From: Macrostomum hystrix
Lineage: Eukaryota; Platyhelminthes; Macrostomidae
Direction: 5' to 3'
Length of the DNA stretch: 64,000 bases
Assembly: GCA_950097015.1 (NCBI GenBank)
Contig: CATNEN010000039.1
Coordinates: 4,786,001 to 4,850,000 of the forward strand
Shown here: one piece after another, positions 33,570 to 45,545 of the stretch
Numbering within the stretch: position 1 is the stretch's first letter
How the letters are laid out: the number at the start of each line of letters is the position of its first letter
The notes under the pieces: generated by a model
The model's input: the letters and a program-made list of their open reading frames with translations, nothing else
Databases searched by the model: none
Told to the model about the DNA's origin: nothing
Program-made: the position numbers and the translations under genes

Positions 33570-36500
33570 GTAGTCCTAAAGAATCTGCCAAAGAATCGTC
33601 CTAAAGAATCATCCTAAAGAATCGTCCTAAAGAATCATCCTAAAGAATCGTCCTAAAGAATCATCCTAAAGAATCGTCCTAAAGAATCTTCCAAAGAATC
33701 ATCCTAAAGAATCGTCCTAAAGAATCATCCTAAAGAATCGTCCTAAAGAATCTTCCAAAGAATCATCCTAAAGAATCGTCCTAAAGAATCTGCCAAAGAA
33801 TCGTCCTAAAGAATCATCCTAAAGAATCGTCCTAAAGAATCATCCTAAAGAATCGTCCTAAAGAATCATCCTAAAGAATCGTCCTAAAGAATCTTCCAAA
33901 GAATCATCCTAAAGAATCGTCCTAAAGAATCGTCCTAAAGAACCGCCCTAAAGAATCGTCCTAAAGAATCTTCCAAAGAATCGTCCTAAAGAATCATCCT
34001 AAAGAATCGTCCTAAAGAATCATCCTAAAGAATCGTCCTAAAGAATCTTCCAAAGAATCATCCTAAAGAATCGTCCTAAAGAATCTGCCAAAGAATCGTC
34101 CTAAAGAATCATCCTAAAGAATCGTCCTAAAGAATCATCCTAAAGAATCGTCCTAAAGAACCGCCCTAAAGAATCTGCCAAAGAATCATCCTAAAGAATC
34201 GTCCTAAAGAATCTGCCAAAGAATCGTCCTAAAGAATCATCCTAAAGAATCGTCCTAAAGAATCATCCTAAAGAATCGTCCTAAAGAATCTGCCAAAGAA
34301 TCGTCCTAAAGAATCATCCTAAAGAATCGTCCTAAAGAATCATCCTAAAGAATCGTCCTAAAGAATCATCCTAAAGAATCGTCCTAAAGAATCTTCCAAA
34401 GAATCATCCTAAAGAATCGTCCTAAAGAATCGTCCTAAAGAACCGCCCTAAAGAATCGTCCTAAAGAATCTTCCAAAGAATCGTCCTAAAGAATCATCCT
34501 AAAGAATCGCCCTAAAGAATCATCCTAAAGAATCGTCCTAAAGAATCTGCCAAAGAATCGTCCTAAAGAATCATCCTAAAGAATCGTCCTAAAGAATCAT
34601 CCTAAAGAATCGTCCTAAAGAATCATCCTAAAGAATCGTCCTAAAGAATCTTCCAAAGAATCATCCTAAAGAATCATCCTAAAGAATCATCCTAAAGAAT
34701 CGTCCTAAAGAATCTTCCAAAGAATCATCCTAAAGAATCGTCCTAAAGAATCTTCCAAAGAATCATCCTAAAGAATCATCCTAAAGAATCATCCTAAAGA
34801 ATCGTCCTAAAGAATCTTCCAAAGAATCATCCTAAAGAATCGTCCTAAAGAATCTGCCAAAGAATCGTCCTAAAGAATCATCCTAAAGAATCATCCTAAA
34901 GAATCGTCCTAAAGAATCTTCCAAAGAATCATCCTAAAGAATCGTCCTAAAGAATCTTCCAAAGAATCATCCTAAAGAATCGTCCTAAAGAATCGTCCTA
35001 AAGAACCGCCCTAAAGAATCGTCCTAAAGAATCTTCCAAAGAATCGTCCTAAAGAATCATCCTAAAGAATCATCCTAAAGAATCGTCCTAAAGAATCGTC
35101 CTAAAGAATCTTCCAAAGAATCATCCTAAAGAATCATCCTAAAGAATCGTCCTAAAGAATCGTCCTAAAGAATCTTCCAAAGAATCATCCTAAAGAATCG
35201 TCCTAAAGAATCGTCCTAAAGAACCGCCCTAAAGAATCGTCCTAAAGAATCTTCCAAAGAATCGTCCTAAAGAATCGTCCTAAAGAATCGTCCTAAAGAA
35301 TCTTCCAAAGAATCATCCTAAAGAATCATCCTAAAGAATCGTCCTAAAGAATCGTCCTAAAGAATCTTCCAAAGAATCATCCTAAAGAATCGTCCTAAAG
35401 AATCGTCCTAAAGAACCGCCCTAAAGAATCGTCCTAAAGAATCTTCCAAAGAATCATCCTAAAGAATCGTCCTAAAGAATCTTCCAAAGAATCATCCTAA
35501 AGAATCGTCCTAAAGAATCGTCCTAAAGAACCGCCCTAAAGAATCATCCTAAAGAATCTTCCAAAGAATCGTCCTAAAGAATCATCCTAAAGAATCATCC
35601 TAAAGAATCGTCCTAAAGAATCGTCCTAAAGAATCTTCCAAAGAATCGTCCTAAAGAATCGTCCTAAAGAATCTTCCAAAGAATCATCCTAAAGAACCGT
35701 CCTAAAAAATCGTCCTAAAGAATCGTCCTAAAGAACCGCCCTAAAGAATCGTCCTAAAGAATCGTCCTAAAGAATCGTCCTAAAGAATCGTCCTAAAGAA
35801 TCGTCCTAAAGAATCGCCCTAAAGAATCGTCCTAAAGAATCGTCCTAAAGAACCACCCTAAAGAATCGTCCTAAAGAATCTTCCAAAGAATCATCCTTCC
35901 AAAGAATCGTCCTAAAGAATCATCCTAAAGAATCGTCCTAAAGAATCTTCCAAAGAATCGTCCTAAAGAATCATCCTAAAGAATCATCCTAAAGAATCGT
36001 CCTAAAGAATCGTCCTAAAGAATCATCCTAAAGAATCATCCTAAAGAATCGTCCTAAAGAATCTTCCAAAGAATCATCCTAAAGAATCGTCCTAAAGAAT
36101 CGTCCTAAAGAACCGCCCTAAAGAATCGTCCTAAAGAATCTTCCAAAGAATCGTCCTAAAGAATCATCCTAAAGAATCGCCCTAAAGAATCATCCTAAAG
36201 AATCGTCCTAAAGAATCTGCCAAAGAATCGTCCTAAAGAATCATCCTAAAGAATCGTCCTAAAGAATCATCCTAAAGAATCGTCCTAAAGAATCATCCTA
36301 AAGAATCGTCCTAAAGAATCATCCTAAAGAATCGTCCTAAAGAATCTTCCAAAGAATCATCCTAAAGAATCATCCTAAAGAATCATCCTAAAGAATCGTC
36401 CTAAAGAATCTTCCAAAGAATCATCCTAAAGAATCGTCCTAAAGAATCTTCCAAAGAATCATCCTAAAGAATCATCCTAAAGAATCATCCTAAAGAATCG

Positions 36501-39500
36501 TCCTAAAGAATCTTCCAAAGAATCATCCTAAAGAATCGTCCTAAAGAATCTGCCAAAGAATCGTCCTAAAGAATCATCCTAAAGAATCATCCTAAAGAAT
36601 CGTCCTAAAGAATCTTCCAAAGAATCATCCTAAAGAATCGTCCTAAAGAATCTTCCAAAGAATCATCCTAAAGAATCGTCCTAAAGAATCGTCCTAAAGA
36701 ACCGCCCTAAAGAATCGTCCTAAAGAATCTTCCAAAGAATCGTCCTAAAGAATCATCCTAAAGAATCATCCTAAAGAATCGTCCTAAAGAATCGTCCTAA
36801 AGAATCTTCCAAAGAATCATCCTAAAGAATCATCCTAAAGAATCGTCCTAAAGAATCGTCCTAAAGAATCTTCCAAAGAATCATCCTAAAGAATCGTCCT
36901 AAAGAATCGTCCTAAAGAACCGCCCTAAAGAATCGTCCTAAAGAATCTTCCAAAGAATCGTCCTAAAGAATCGTCCTAAAGAATCGTCCTAAAGAATCTT
37001 CCAAAGAATCATCCTAAAGAATCATCCTAAAGAATCGTCCTAAAGAATCGTCCTAAAGAATCTTCCAAAGAATCATCCTAAAGAATCGTCCTAAAGAATC
37101 GTCCTAAAGAACCGCCCTAAAGAATCGTCCTAAAGAATCTTCCAAAGAATCATCCTAAAGAATCGTCCTAAAGAATCTTCCAAAGAATCATCCTAAAGAA
37201 TCGTCCTAAAGAATCGTCCTAAAGAACCGCCCTAAAGAATCATCCTAAAGAATCTTCCAAAGAATCGTCCTAAAGAATCATCCTAAAGAATCATCCTAAA
37301 GAATCGTCCTAAAGAATCGTCCTAAAGAATCTTCCAAAGAATCGTCCTAAAGAATCGTCCTAAAGAATCTTCCAAAGAATCATCCTAAAGAACCGTCCTA
37401 AAAAATCGTCCTAAAGAATCGTCCTAAAGAACCGCCCTAAAGAATCGTCCTAAAGAATCGTCCTAAAGAATCGTCCTAAAGAATCGTCCTAAAGAATCGT
37501 CCTAAAGAATCGCCCTAAAGAATCGTCCTAAAGAATCGTCCTAAAGAACCACCCTAAAGAATCGTCCTAAAGAATCTTCCAAAGAATCATCCTTCCAAAG
37601 AATCGTCCTAAAGAATCATCCTAAAGAATCGTCCTAAAGAATCTTCCAAAGAATCGTCCTAAAGAATCATCCTAAAGAATCATCCTAAAGAATCGTCCTA
37701 AAGAATCGTCCTAAAGAATCATCCTAAAGAATCATCCTAAAGAATCGTCCTAAAGAATCTTCCAAAGAATCATCCTAAAGAATCGTCCTAAAGAATCGTC
37801 CTAAAGAACCGCCCTAAAGAATCGTCCTAAAGAATCTTCCAAAGAATCATCCTTCCAAAGAATCGTCCTAAAGAACCGCCCTAAAGAACCGTCCTAAAGA
37901 ATCGTCCTAAAGAATCGTCCTAAAGAACCACCCTAAAGAATCGTCCTAAAGAATCTTCCAAAGAATCATCCTTCCAAAGAATCGTCCTAAAGAATCATCC
38001 TAAAGAATCGTCCTAAAGAATCTTCCAAAGAATCGTCCTAAAGAATCATCCTAAAGAATCATCCTAAAGAATCGTCCTAAAGAATCGTCCTAAAGAATCA
38101 TCCTAAAGAATCATCCTAAAGAATCGTCCTAAAGAATCTTCCAAAGAATCATCCTAAAGAATCGTCCTAAAGAATCGTCCTAAAGAACCGCCCTAAAGAA
38201 TCGTCCTAAAGAATCTTCCAAAGAATCATCCTTCCAAAGAATCGTCCTAAAGAACCGCCCTAAAGAACCGTCCTAAAGAATCGTCCTAAAGAATCGTCCT
38301 AAAGAACCGCCCTAAAGAATCGTCCTAAAGAATCGTCCTAAAGAATCGTCCTAAAGAATCGTCCTAAAGAATCGTCCTAAAGAATCGCCCTAAAGAATCG
38401 TCCTAAAGAATCGTCCTAAAGAACCACCCTAAAGAATCGTCCTAAAGAATCTTCCAAAGAATCATCCTTCCAAAGAATCGTCCTAAAGAATCATCCTAAA
38501 GAATCATCCTAAAGAATCTTCCAAAGAATCGTCCTAAAGAATCATCCTAAAGAATCGTCCTAAAGAATCTTCCAAAGAATCATCCTAAAGAATCGTCCTA
38601 AAGAATCTTCCAAAGAATCATCCTAAAGAATCGTCCTAAAGAATCGTCCTAAAGAACCGCCCTAAAGAATCGTCCTAAAGAATCTTCCAAAGAATCATCC
38701 TTCCAAAGAATCGTCCTAAAGAACCGCCCTAAAGAACCGTCCTAAAGAATCGTCCTAAAGAATCGTCCTAAAGAACCGCCCTAAAGAATCGTCCTAAAGA
38801 ATCGTCCTAAAGAATCGTCCTAAAGAATCGTCCTAAAGAATCGTCCTAAAGAATCGCCCTAAAGAATCGTCCTAAAGAATCGTCCTAAAGAACCACCCTA
38901 AAGAATCGTCCTAAAGAATCTTCCAAAGAATCATCCTTCCAAAGAATCGTCCTAAAGAACCACCCTAAAGAACCGTCCTAAAGAATCGTCCTAAAGAATC
39001 ATCCTAAGGAATCGTCCTAAAGAATCGTCCGAAAGAATCGTCCTAAAGAATCGTCCTAAAGAACCGTCCTAAAGAATCGTCCTAAAGAATCATCCTAAGG
39101 AATCGTCCTAAAGAATCGTCCTAAAGAATCGTCCTAAAGAATCGTCCTAAAGAATCGTCCTAAAGAATCGTCCTAAAGAATCGTCCTAAAGAATCGTCCT
39201 AAAGAATCGTCCTAAAGAATCGTCCTAAAGAATCGTCCTAAGGAATCGTCCTAAGGAATTGTCCTAAGGAATCTTCCAAAGAATCGCCATTAAGAATCGC
39301 CCTAAAGAATCGCCCTAAAGAATCATCCGAAAGAATCTTCTAAAGAATCGTCCTAAAGAACAGCCCTAAAGAATCGTCCTAAAGAATTGTCCTAAAGAAT
39401 CGTTCTAAAGAATCTTCCAAAGAATCGCCCTAAAGAATCGCCCTAAAGAATCATCCGAAAGAATCGTCCTAAAGAATCATCCTACAGAATCGTCCTAAGG

Positions 39501-39715
39501 AATCGTCCTAAGGAATTGTCCTAAGGAATCTTCCAAAGAATCGCCATTAAGAATCGCCCTAAAGAATCTTCCAAAGAATCGCCCTAAAGAAACATCCTAA
39601 AGAATCTTCCAAAGAATCGCCATTAAGAATCGCCCTAAAGAATCTTCCAAAGAATCGCCCTAAAGAAACATCCTAAAGAATCTTCCAAAGAATCGCCCTA
39701 AAGAATCGTCCTGCA
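33570..39715. repeat. 6.1-kb satellite of a 13-bp unit with higher-order structure
   Basis: The basic unit is AAAGAATCGTCCT with variants CATCCT, CTTCC (12 bp), CTGCC (12 bp), CCGCCCT and CCACCCT; roughly 470 units. The variants are not random. A segment of about 1.7 kb starting near 34380 is repeated from near 36050: the rare words AACCGTCCTAAAAAATCG (35695 and 37391) and AACCACCC (35851 and 37547) are both exactly 1696 bp apart. The word CATCCTTCCAAAG recurs every few hundred bp from 37.85 to 38.94 kb, giving a second order of about 470-500 bp. The right end decays into mixed GCCATTAAG units. Confidence 0.97.
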
Positions 39716-40429
39716 AGTTGGTAAAATCACAATTTTGAGAATGTTTTTTTCTGTTGTTGATGATGCGTTCTTACTGTACTATAAGTAGGGTGTTAAGCAA
39801 ACTTTTCAGATAAAATTGTAAAAACAGGTCTTTTACATGCTAGTAATGGTAGTAATAAAGCGTTCAACTGTTGAAATTTAGTTTGAGCAGTTCAGCAATA
39901 TAATGTGTGCAGAATGGTAGGTATGTATGTGAGCAGTTTGAGCAGTTCGATCAGTTCGGTCAGTACAAACTGAGCTGCCAAACTCTACAGAGAAACTTCT
40001 CCATCAGCTGCTAGCGGTGTGTGAGTTGAACTCTAATATGTTTGCTGATAAGTAGTAAGGAAACGCGAATGATTCATTTCCCATTAGACCCTGCCAACCG
40101 AGCTTCCGATAAAGAATGGCTCGGTAACAGATGAACGACTGCTCAGCATCTTCAGTTGCTGTCATCAGCTGCTAGTGCGGGCACCCATCTGGCTGTGAGT
40201 TCTGATGGAGCTTGGCCTCCTGAGTCCGCTATTAATTATCAAAGCACTGTGGCAATGCCTCCAGTTATTTATGCCCGCTGTTCTTCTTATTTCGCGACGA
40301 GCAGCCAAGTGCGTTAATGAATCCGAGCCAGCCGCCTATTGCACTGGTTGCATAATGCACGACTGGACTGGACTGTTATTGAATTCTGGCTTCTTGGAAC
40401 TGCCGACTGACAGCTTCTGCGTTGCAATG
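39716..40429. other. spacer between satellite arrays
   Basis: Single-copy sequence with no supported gene. An ORF at 40205-40435 starts with ATG but ends in the next array and has no family features. Confidence 0.35.
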
Positions 40430-41022
40430 GAGTAGGGAGCGGATTGAGTAGGGAGCGGATTGAGTAGGGAGCGGATTGAGTAGGGAGCGGATTGAGTAGG
40501 GAGCGGATTGAGTAGGGAGCGGATTGAGTAGGGAGCGGATTGAGTAGGGAGCGGATTGAGTAGGGAGCGGATTGAGTAGGGAGTGGATTGAGTAGGGAGC
40601 GGATTGAGTAGGGAGCGGATTGAGTAGGGAGCGGATTGAGTAAGGAGCGGATTGAGTAGGGAGCGGATTGAGTAGGGAGCGGATTGAGTAGGGAGTGGAT
40701 TGAGTAGGGAGCGGATTGAGTAGGGAGCGGATTGAGTAGGGAGCGGATTGAGTAGGGAGCGGATTGAGTAGGGAGCGGATTGAGTAGGGAGTGGATTGAG
40801 TAGGGAGAGGATTGAGTAGGGAGTGGATTGAGTAGGGAGAGGATTGAGTAGGGAGTGGATTGAGTAGGGAGAGGATTGAGTAGGGAGTGGATTGAGTAGG
40901 GAGAGGATTGAGCGGGGAGCTGAGTAGGGAGTGGATTGAGTAGGAAGCGGATTGAGTAGGGAGTGGATTGAGCAGAGAGCGGTAGGGAGCGGATTGAGTG
41001 GGGAGTGAATTGAGGGTAGTGA
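40430..41022. repeat. minisatellite, 16-bp unit, about 37 copies
   Basis: The unit is GAGTAGGGAGCGGATT. Right-hand copies alternate GAGTGG and GAGAGG, a local two-unit (32-bp) higher-order period from about 40790 to 40915. It ends about 240 bp before the GPCR start codon, so it lies in that gene's upstream region. Confidence 0.95.
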
Positions 41023-41165
41023 GTTGTCAAACAAATCAATCAGTTTATGCCTGAAAGCATCCACAAATTTTTAATTCTTTCTATTTTTTGCGGTTGGCAC
41101 GAGCAACCGACAAGCAGTGGTTCCAGCCGCAGCGGCCAATCAGAGTGGTACACAAATCTCGGAGT

Positions 41166-41173
41166 TATAAAAA
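41166..41173 (+). promoter_or_regulatory. TATA box of the GPCR gene
   Basis: TATAAAAA lies 98 bp upstream of the GPCR ATG at 41264, implying transcription starting near 41195-41200 and a short 5' UTR of about 65 bp. Position and sequence are good; no experimental support. Confidence 0.55.
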
Positions 41174-41263
41174 CGGAGTCCGTGAGTTAGTCGAGGAAAA
41201 GAGCAAATATTACGCCCAGATTTCGCGAAGAAAGATAACCAGCTTAGACAAGGAAACAGTGCC

Positions 41264-44200
41264 ATGCAGAACGGAGGCTGCAACGGCAGCAGCAGCGGCG
41301 TTGAAGTCGGCGGCGGCGGCGGCAGCTGCTCAAGCGACAGCGAGCTTCACGGAGCCAAGCTGTTCGTGTCGCTGCTGTACTTCTTCATAGTCGCAGCCGG
41401 CCTATTCGGCAACCTGCTGGTCATCGTCACTGTGCTCATCGACCGCCGCATGCGCTCCTCGGTCACCAATATGTACATCCTGAACTTGGCACTGGCTGAC
41501 CTGCTGTCACTGCTGTTAGCACTGAGCCAGATCCTGCTGCACCTGATGTCCGAGGACTGGCTGCTGGGACTGGCCATGTGCAAGGCTCTGCGCTACCTCA
41601 TGACTTCCGCGCTGTACACCTCGGTCATCACCCTGACTGCCGTCTGCGTTGAGCGGTGAGCGGACGCTAGGTGGAAATGCCTAGACTAAGATATGGGCGG
41701 AAATTCCTTAGATGGGGGCGGATAAGAAGAGTGGGGACTGGGATGGGGCGGATTAGTAGACAAGGGACTGGGATGGGGCGGATTAGGAGAGGGGGGACTG
41801 GGATGGGGGGCGGATTAGGAGAGGGGGACTGGGATGGGGGGCGGATTAGGAGAGGGGGGACTGAGATGGGGAAGGAAAGATACCAGAAGGTGACGGACCC
41901 GAAAGCGGATGAATTTCTTGTTGAAATTGTACTTCAAATAAGAAAAATCGCGACATTCGCTGTCTGACATCACGCACTGGCGGGTTGGGCCTCTTTATAT
42001 TCTTCCCGTCTTCCACCGCCTCAGAGAAGTAATAAATTTCATAATTAAAAGGAAAGCCTGGAGGTGCGCCTCGCCCCCTTGCATTGGGTTCTAGGCTGTG
42101 TTCCCGGAAGCTGCCTGTCCTCCTCCGCGCCTACGATGGACTCCGAAATCAGCTACGGAAATAGCTTCAGTTTCCGACGAAAGCGAATCTCCGGGACGAT
42201 TTGCCACAGCCCAGCCCGAGGGCGATTGCTAATTAAACACCTCTGAAATAATTGCATTGCAGCTTTGATTCACTGCAACGTTGAAGGCATGTTAAAATAG
42301 TTCTCTTCCAATGCAAAGGCAGTTTAAAAAGTCCAAAGATTTGCCTAGCCGCTTGTGAAACTCTTAAACACTTCTACTGGCCTCTGGTGACAGGGCGACA
42401 TCTGGCACCCACCTCCTCCATCCTGATGCTTCAGGGTGACAGCCGGCACCCACCTCCTCCATCCTGATGCTTCAGGGTGACAGCCGGCACCCACCTCCTC
42501 CATCCTGATGCTTCAGGGTGACAGTGAGCACCCACTCCCTCCATGCTGATGCTTCAGGGTGACAGCCGACACCCACCTCCTCCACCCTGATGATTCAGGG
42601 TGACAGCTGGCACCCACCTCCTCCATCCTGATGCTTCAGGGTGACATCCTGCACCCACCTCCTCCATCCTGATGCTTCAGGGTGACAGTGAGCACCCACT
42701 CCCTCCATGCTGATGCTTCAGGGTGACAGCCGGCACCCACCCCCTCCATGCTGATGCTTCAGGGTGACAGTGAGCACCCACTCCCTCCATGCTGATGCTT
42801 CAGGGTGACAGCCGACACCCACCTCCTCCATCCTGATGCTTCAGGGTGACAGCTGGCACCCACCTCCTCCATGCTGATGCTTCAGGGTGACATCCTGCAC
42901 CCACCTCCTCCATCCTGATGCTTCAGCGTGACATCCTGCACCCACCTCCTCCATGCTGATGCTTCAGGGTGACATCCTGCACCCACCTCCTCCATCCTGA
43001 TGCTTCAGCGTGACATCCTGCACCCACCTCCTCCATCCTGATGCTTCAGGGTGACATCCTGCACCCACCTCCTCCATCCTGATGCTTCAGTGTGATAGCC
43101 GGCACACTGAGTGTACACCCTTGGCAAGCGATCAGTGTGTATTTTGTGAAGTAATTCAGAGTGTCAGTCAGAAAAGTCAATCGAACTCTTCACTTTAGCG
43201 AAAATTTCAATTTCTGCTGTCTTTTCTATCGCGTCACTGAGATCAGCCACCAACTTTGAGCTGAGGAGGTAATGAATAATTCTTCTCAAATTCACTTGAC
43301 TACTTTAGAATTTGTCTGTCTTTGTCTTTTGAGTCTACTTTGGTGACGCAAAAGACGAAGCAAACCGATCGCCTGCTGTGCGAGGAGCAACATCTGAATG
43401 TACTTTTAGTTTAGAAACTTTAAAGCCAAGCCTTTACAGCCTGGCAGTGTATTCAGCGTGTGCCTTGGATTCGAACTCGGGACAGCAGGTTGAGCAGAGA
43501 ATTGAGTCAGTAGAAAAAATCTAATATTAACGACTATGAAAAATTAAAAGTATTTTCATCCTCATCGGACTCATGCATGACGACCTACAGACATTGGGCC
43601 ACTTCACATTACCAAGTAGTCTGCAATTTAAAAGCTGGATCAAGTGCTTAAATCACTTCCCTGTTCCAAGTGGACTTCCTAGAGAAAAATCTCTAGTGGG
43701 ATTCGAATTGGCCCTTTCATCCCGAAGCATCCTCTGCCCCAAAATCCCAGGGTACAAAGCAATCTTTCTGAATGGTGAGCTTTATGCATCTCTTCTGAGT
43801 GACAGAGGATGAGAGTGACAGAGGATGAGAGTGACAGAGGATGAGAGTGACAGAGGATGAGAGTGACAGAGGATGAGAGTGACAGAGGATGAGAGTGACA
43901 GAGGATGAGAGTGACAGAGGATGAGAGTGACAGAGGATGAGAGTGACAGAGGATGAGAGTGACAGAGGATGAGAGTGACAGAGGATGAGAGTGACAGAGG
44001 ATGAGAGTGACAAACGATGAGAGTGACAGAGGATGAGAGTGTCACTCTCATCCACCACAATCATCCACAAGCATGAGAGTGACAGATACATGGAGTGACA
44101 GATACATGAAGTGACAGATACATGGAGTGACAGATACATGGAGTGACAGATACATGGAGTGACAGATACATGGAGTGACAGATACATGGAGTGACAGATG

Positions 44201-45413
44201 CATGGAGTGACAGATACATGGAGTGACAGATGCATGGAGTGACAGATACATGGAGTGACAGATGCATGGAGTGGGAGATACATGGAGTGACACAAATCCG
44301 GTCTCATACACCAGATACGTGGCCATTGTGCACCCGATGCACGCCCACCTTTGGTTCTGTCGCCGTCGCGCCATCGCCAGCATCGCCGCCTGCTGGCTGC
44401 TTGGCGGCCTTCTAGCCGGCCAGTCGCTGGCATTCCTGACTGTCCGCCGGACGCCGCCTCATTGGCACCTGCGCTGCCACGTTCGCTACGCTAACGACCC
44501 GGCTGGCCAGGCTCGAGCGGGGATTCTGTTTTCCGGCCTGGAGATCTGCCTGTTCTATTTCGGCCCGCTGGCCCTGCAGGTGACACTTTACAGTCGGATG
44601 AGCAGAGTTCTGTTCGGCGGCAGCGGCGGCGGTGGCTCCGGTGCTGGCGGTCCGGGCAGCGGCGCCGTGATGCTTCGCCGGAACACGGCCGCCTCGGTGC
44701 GGCAGTCATCTTCGTCCAGTAGGAGACGTCGCAAAGCTGGAGAAGGCGGCAGCGGCGGTTGCGCGGCCGGTCGAAAACAGGTTGGGCCCCTGAAATAAAA
44801 TAATCTCACTGTTTCACTGAATCTCACTGAATCTCACTGAATCTCACTGAATCTCACTGAATCTCACTGAATCTCACTGAATCTCACTGAATCTCACTGA
44901 ATCTCACTGAATCTCACTGAATCTCACTGAATCTCACTGAATCTCACTGAATCTCACTGAATCTCACTGAATCTCACTGAATCTCCATTCTGCTAGGTGG
45001 TGAAGATGCTGATAGCCTGTGTGGCGGTTTACTTCGTCTGCTACCTGCCCAAACTGCTGGAGGTGGCCTTCCGAGTGGCCCGTTACGAGCCAATCAGCAG
45101 GGACACGGCCGTCGTGATCACCATGGCGATGGTGTACGCCAACTCGGCCGTTAACCCTCTGCTGTACACCGTGTTCAGCAGTAATTTCCGCAGACAATTT
45201 CGTAGAACCTTCCGACACTGCCTGTGCCGGGCTGGTCGCGACAACGGCGTCGACTGCGACATCGACAACGTCAAGTCGGGGCAACTGATGCGCCGGCTGC
45301 AGTCGCAGCGGATTCAGCTGCAGTTGCGCGATGTCGGAGCCACGAGCGGACTTCAGAGGGTACCTGGCTGCAGGCGCACTGATGATAGAGAAGGCTTGGA
45401 AGACTGCGTATGA
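41264..45413 (+). CDS. class A (rhodopsin-like) neuropeptide-type GPCR
   Basis: Exons 41264-41655, 44315-44780 and 44997-45413 join CG|A and then in phase 0, giving 424 residues. The Gly/Ser-rich N-terminus precedes TM1 (AAGLFGNLLVIVTVLI with the GN pair) and TM2 (NLALADLLSLL). TM3 starts with a conserved Cys (MCKALRYL) and ends VER|YVAIVHP, an ERY form of the DRY motif split by intron 1. TM4 has CWLLGGLLAG and TM5 FYFGPLALQVTLYSRM. A long Gly/Ser/Arg third intracellular loop precedes TM6 (VYFVCYLPKLLE) and TM7 (NSAVNPLLY, the NPxxY motif). A basic helix 8 contains Cys residues for palmitoylation. The architecture fits peptide receptors coupled to G proteins at the plasma membrane; ERY and NSAVNPLLY occur in TRH, neuromedin U and ghrelin-like groups. 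The ligand cannot be assigned. Both introns are mostly minisatellite. Confidence 0.9.
41695..41875. repeat. short minisatellite, about 29-bp unit, 6 copies, intronic
   Basis: The unit is like GGGGACTGGGATGGGGCGGA plus TTAGGAGAG, with length variation in the G runs. It starts 40 bp after the donor of GPCR intron 1. Confidence 0.85.
42385..43102. repeat. minisatellite, 41-bp unit, about 17 copies, intronic
   Basis: The unit joins CCTGATGCTTCAGGGTGACA and GCCGGCACCCACCTCCTCCA. The block after GTGACA varies (GCCGGC, GTGAGC, TCCTGC, GCTGGC) and sets up a higher-order alternation. It lies in GPCR intron 1. Confidence 0.94.
43103..43797. other. single-copy part of GPCR intron 1 with tRNA-like fragment
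   Basis: On the minus strand at about 43465-43495 the word GAGTTCGAATCC is a perfect Pol III B box, but no A box or SINE body could be matched, so it may be a SINE remnant. The rest shows nothing recognisable. Confidence 0.3.
43798..44040. repeat. minisatellite, 16-bp unit, about 15 copies, intronic
   Basis: The unit is GAGAGTGACAGAGGAT. The array is followed at 44039-44052 by its complement, GTCACTCTCATCC, giving a small inverted junction, and then by a related array. It shares GAGTGACAGA with the neighbouring array and with the one at 29690. Confidence 0.95.
44077..44293. repeat. minisatellite, 16-bp unit, about 13 copies, intronic
   Basis: The unit is ACATGGAGTGACAGAT with GCATGG variants. 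It ends about 20 bp before the acceptor of GPCR exon 2. It is the same length as the array at 43798 and shares half its unit. Confidence 0.95.
44812..44985. repeat. 10-bp tandem repeat, about 17 copies, intronic
   Basis: Perfect copies of AATCTCACTG occupy nearly all of the 216-bp GPCR intron 2, between donor CAG|GTTGGG and acceptor CTGCTAG. Confidence 0.97.
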
Positions 45414-45545
45414 GTGAACTGGATTGGTTAGAAATATGATTGGCTACAAATCTGATTGGTTAGAAATATGATTGGCTACAAATCTGATTGGTTAGAAATA
45501 TGATTGGCTACAAATCTGATTGGCTAAAAATCTGATTGGTTAGAA
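45414..45545. repeat. short tandem repeat, 32-bp unit, about 4 copies
   Basis: The unit joins ATTGGTTAGAAATATG and ATTGGCTACAAATCTG, two related 16-bp halves. It starts immediately after the GPCR stop codon and so lies in its 3' UTR. Confidence 0.9.

Noticed and set aside
33570-39715. CRISPR-like regular array
   Set aside because: The units are directly adjacent with no spacers and the genome is eukaryotic; it is a satellite.
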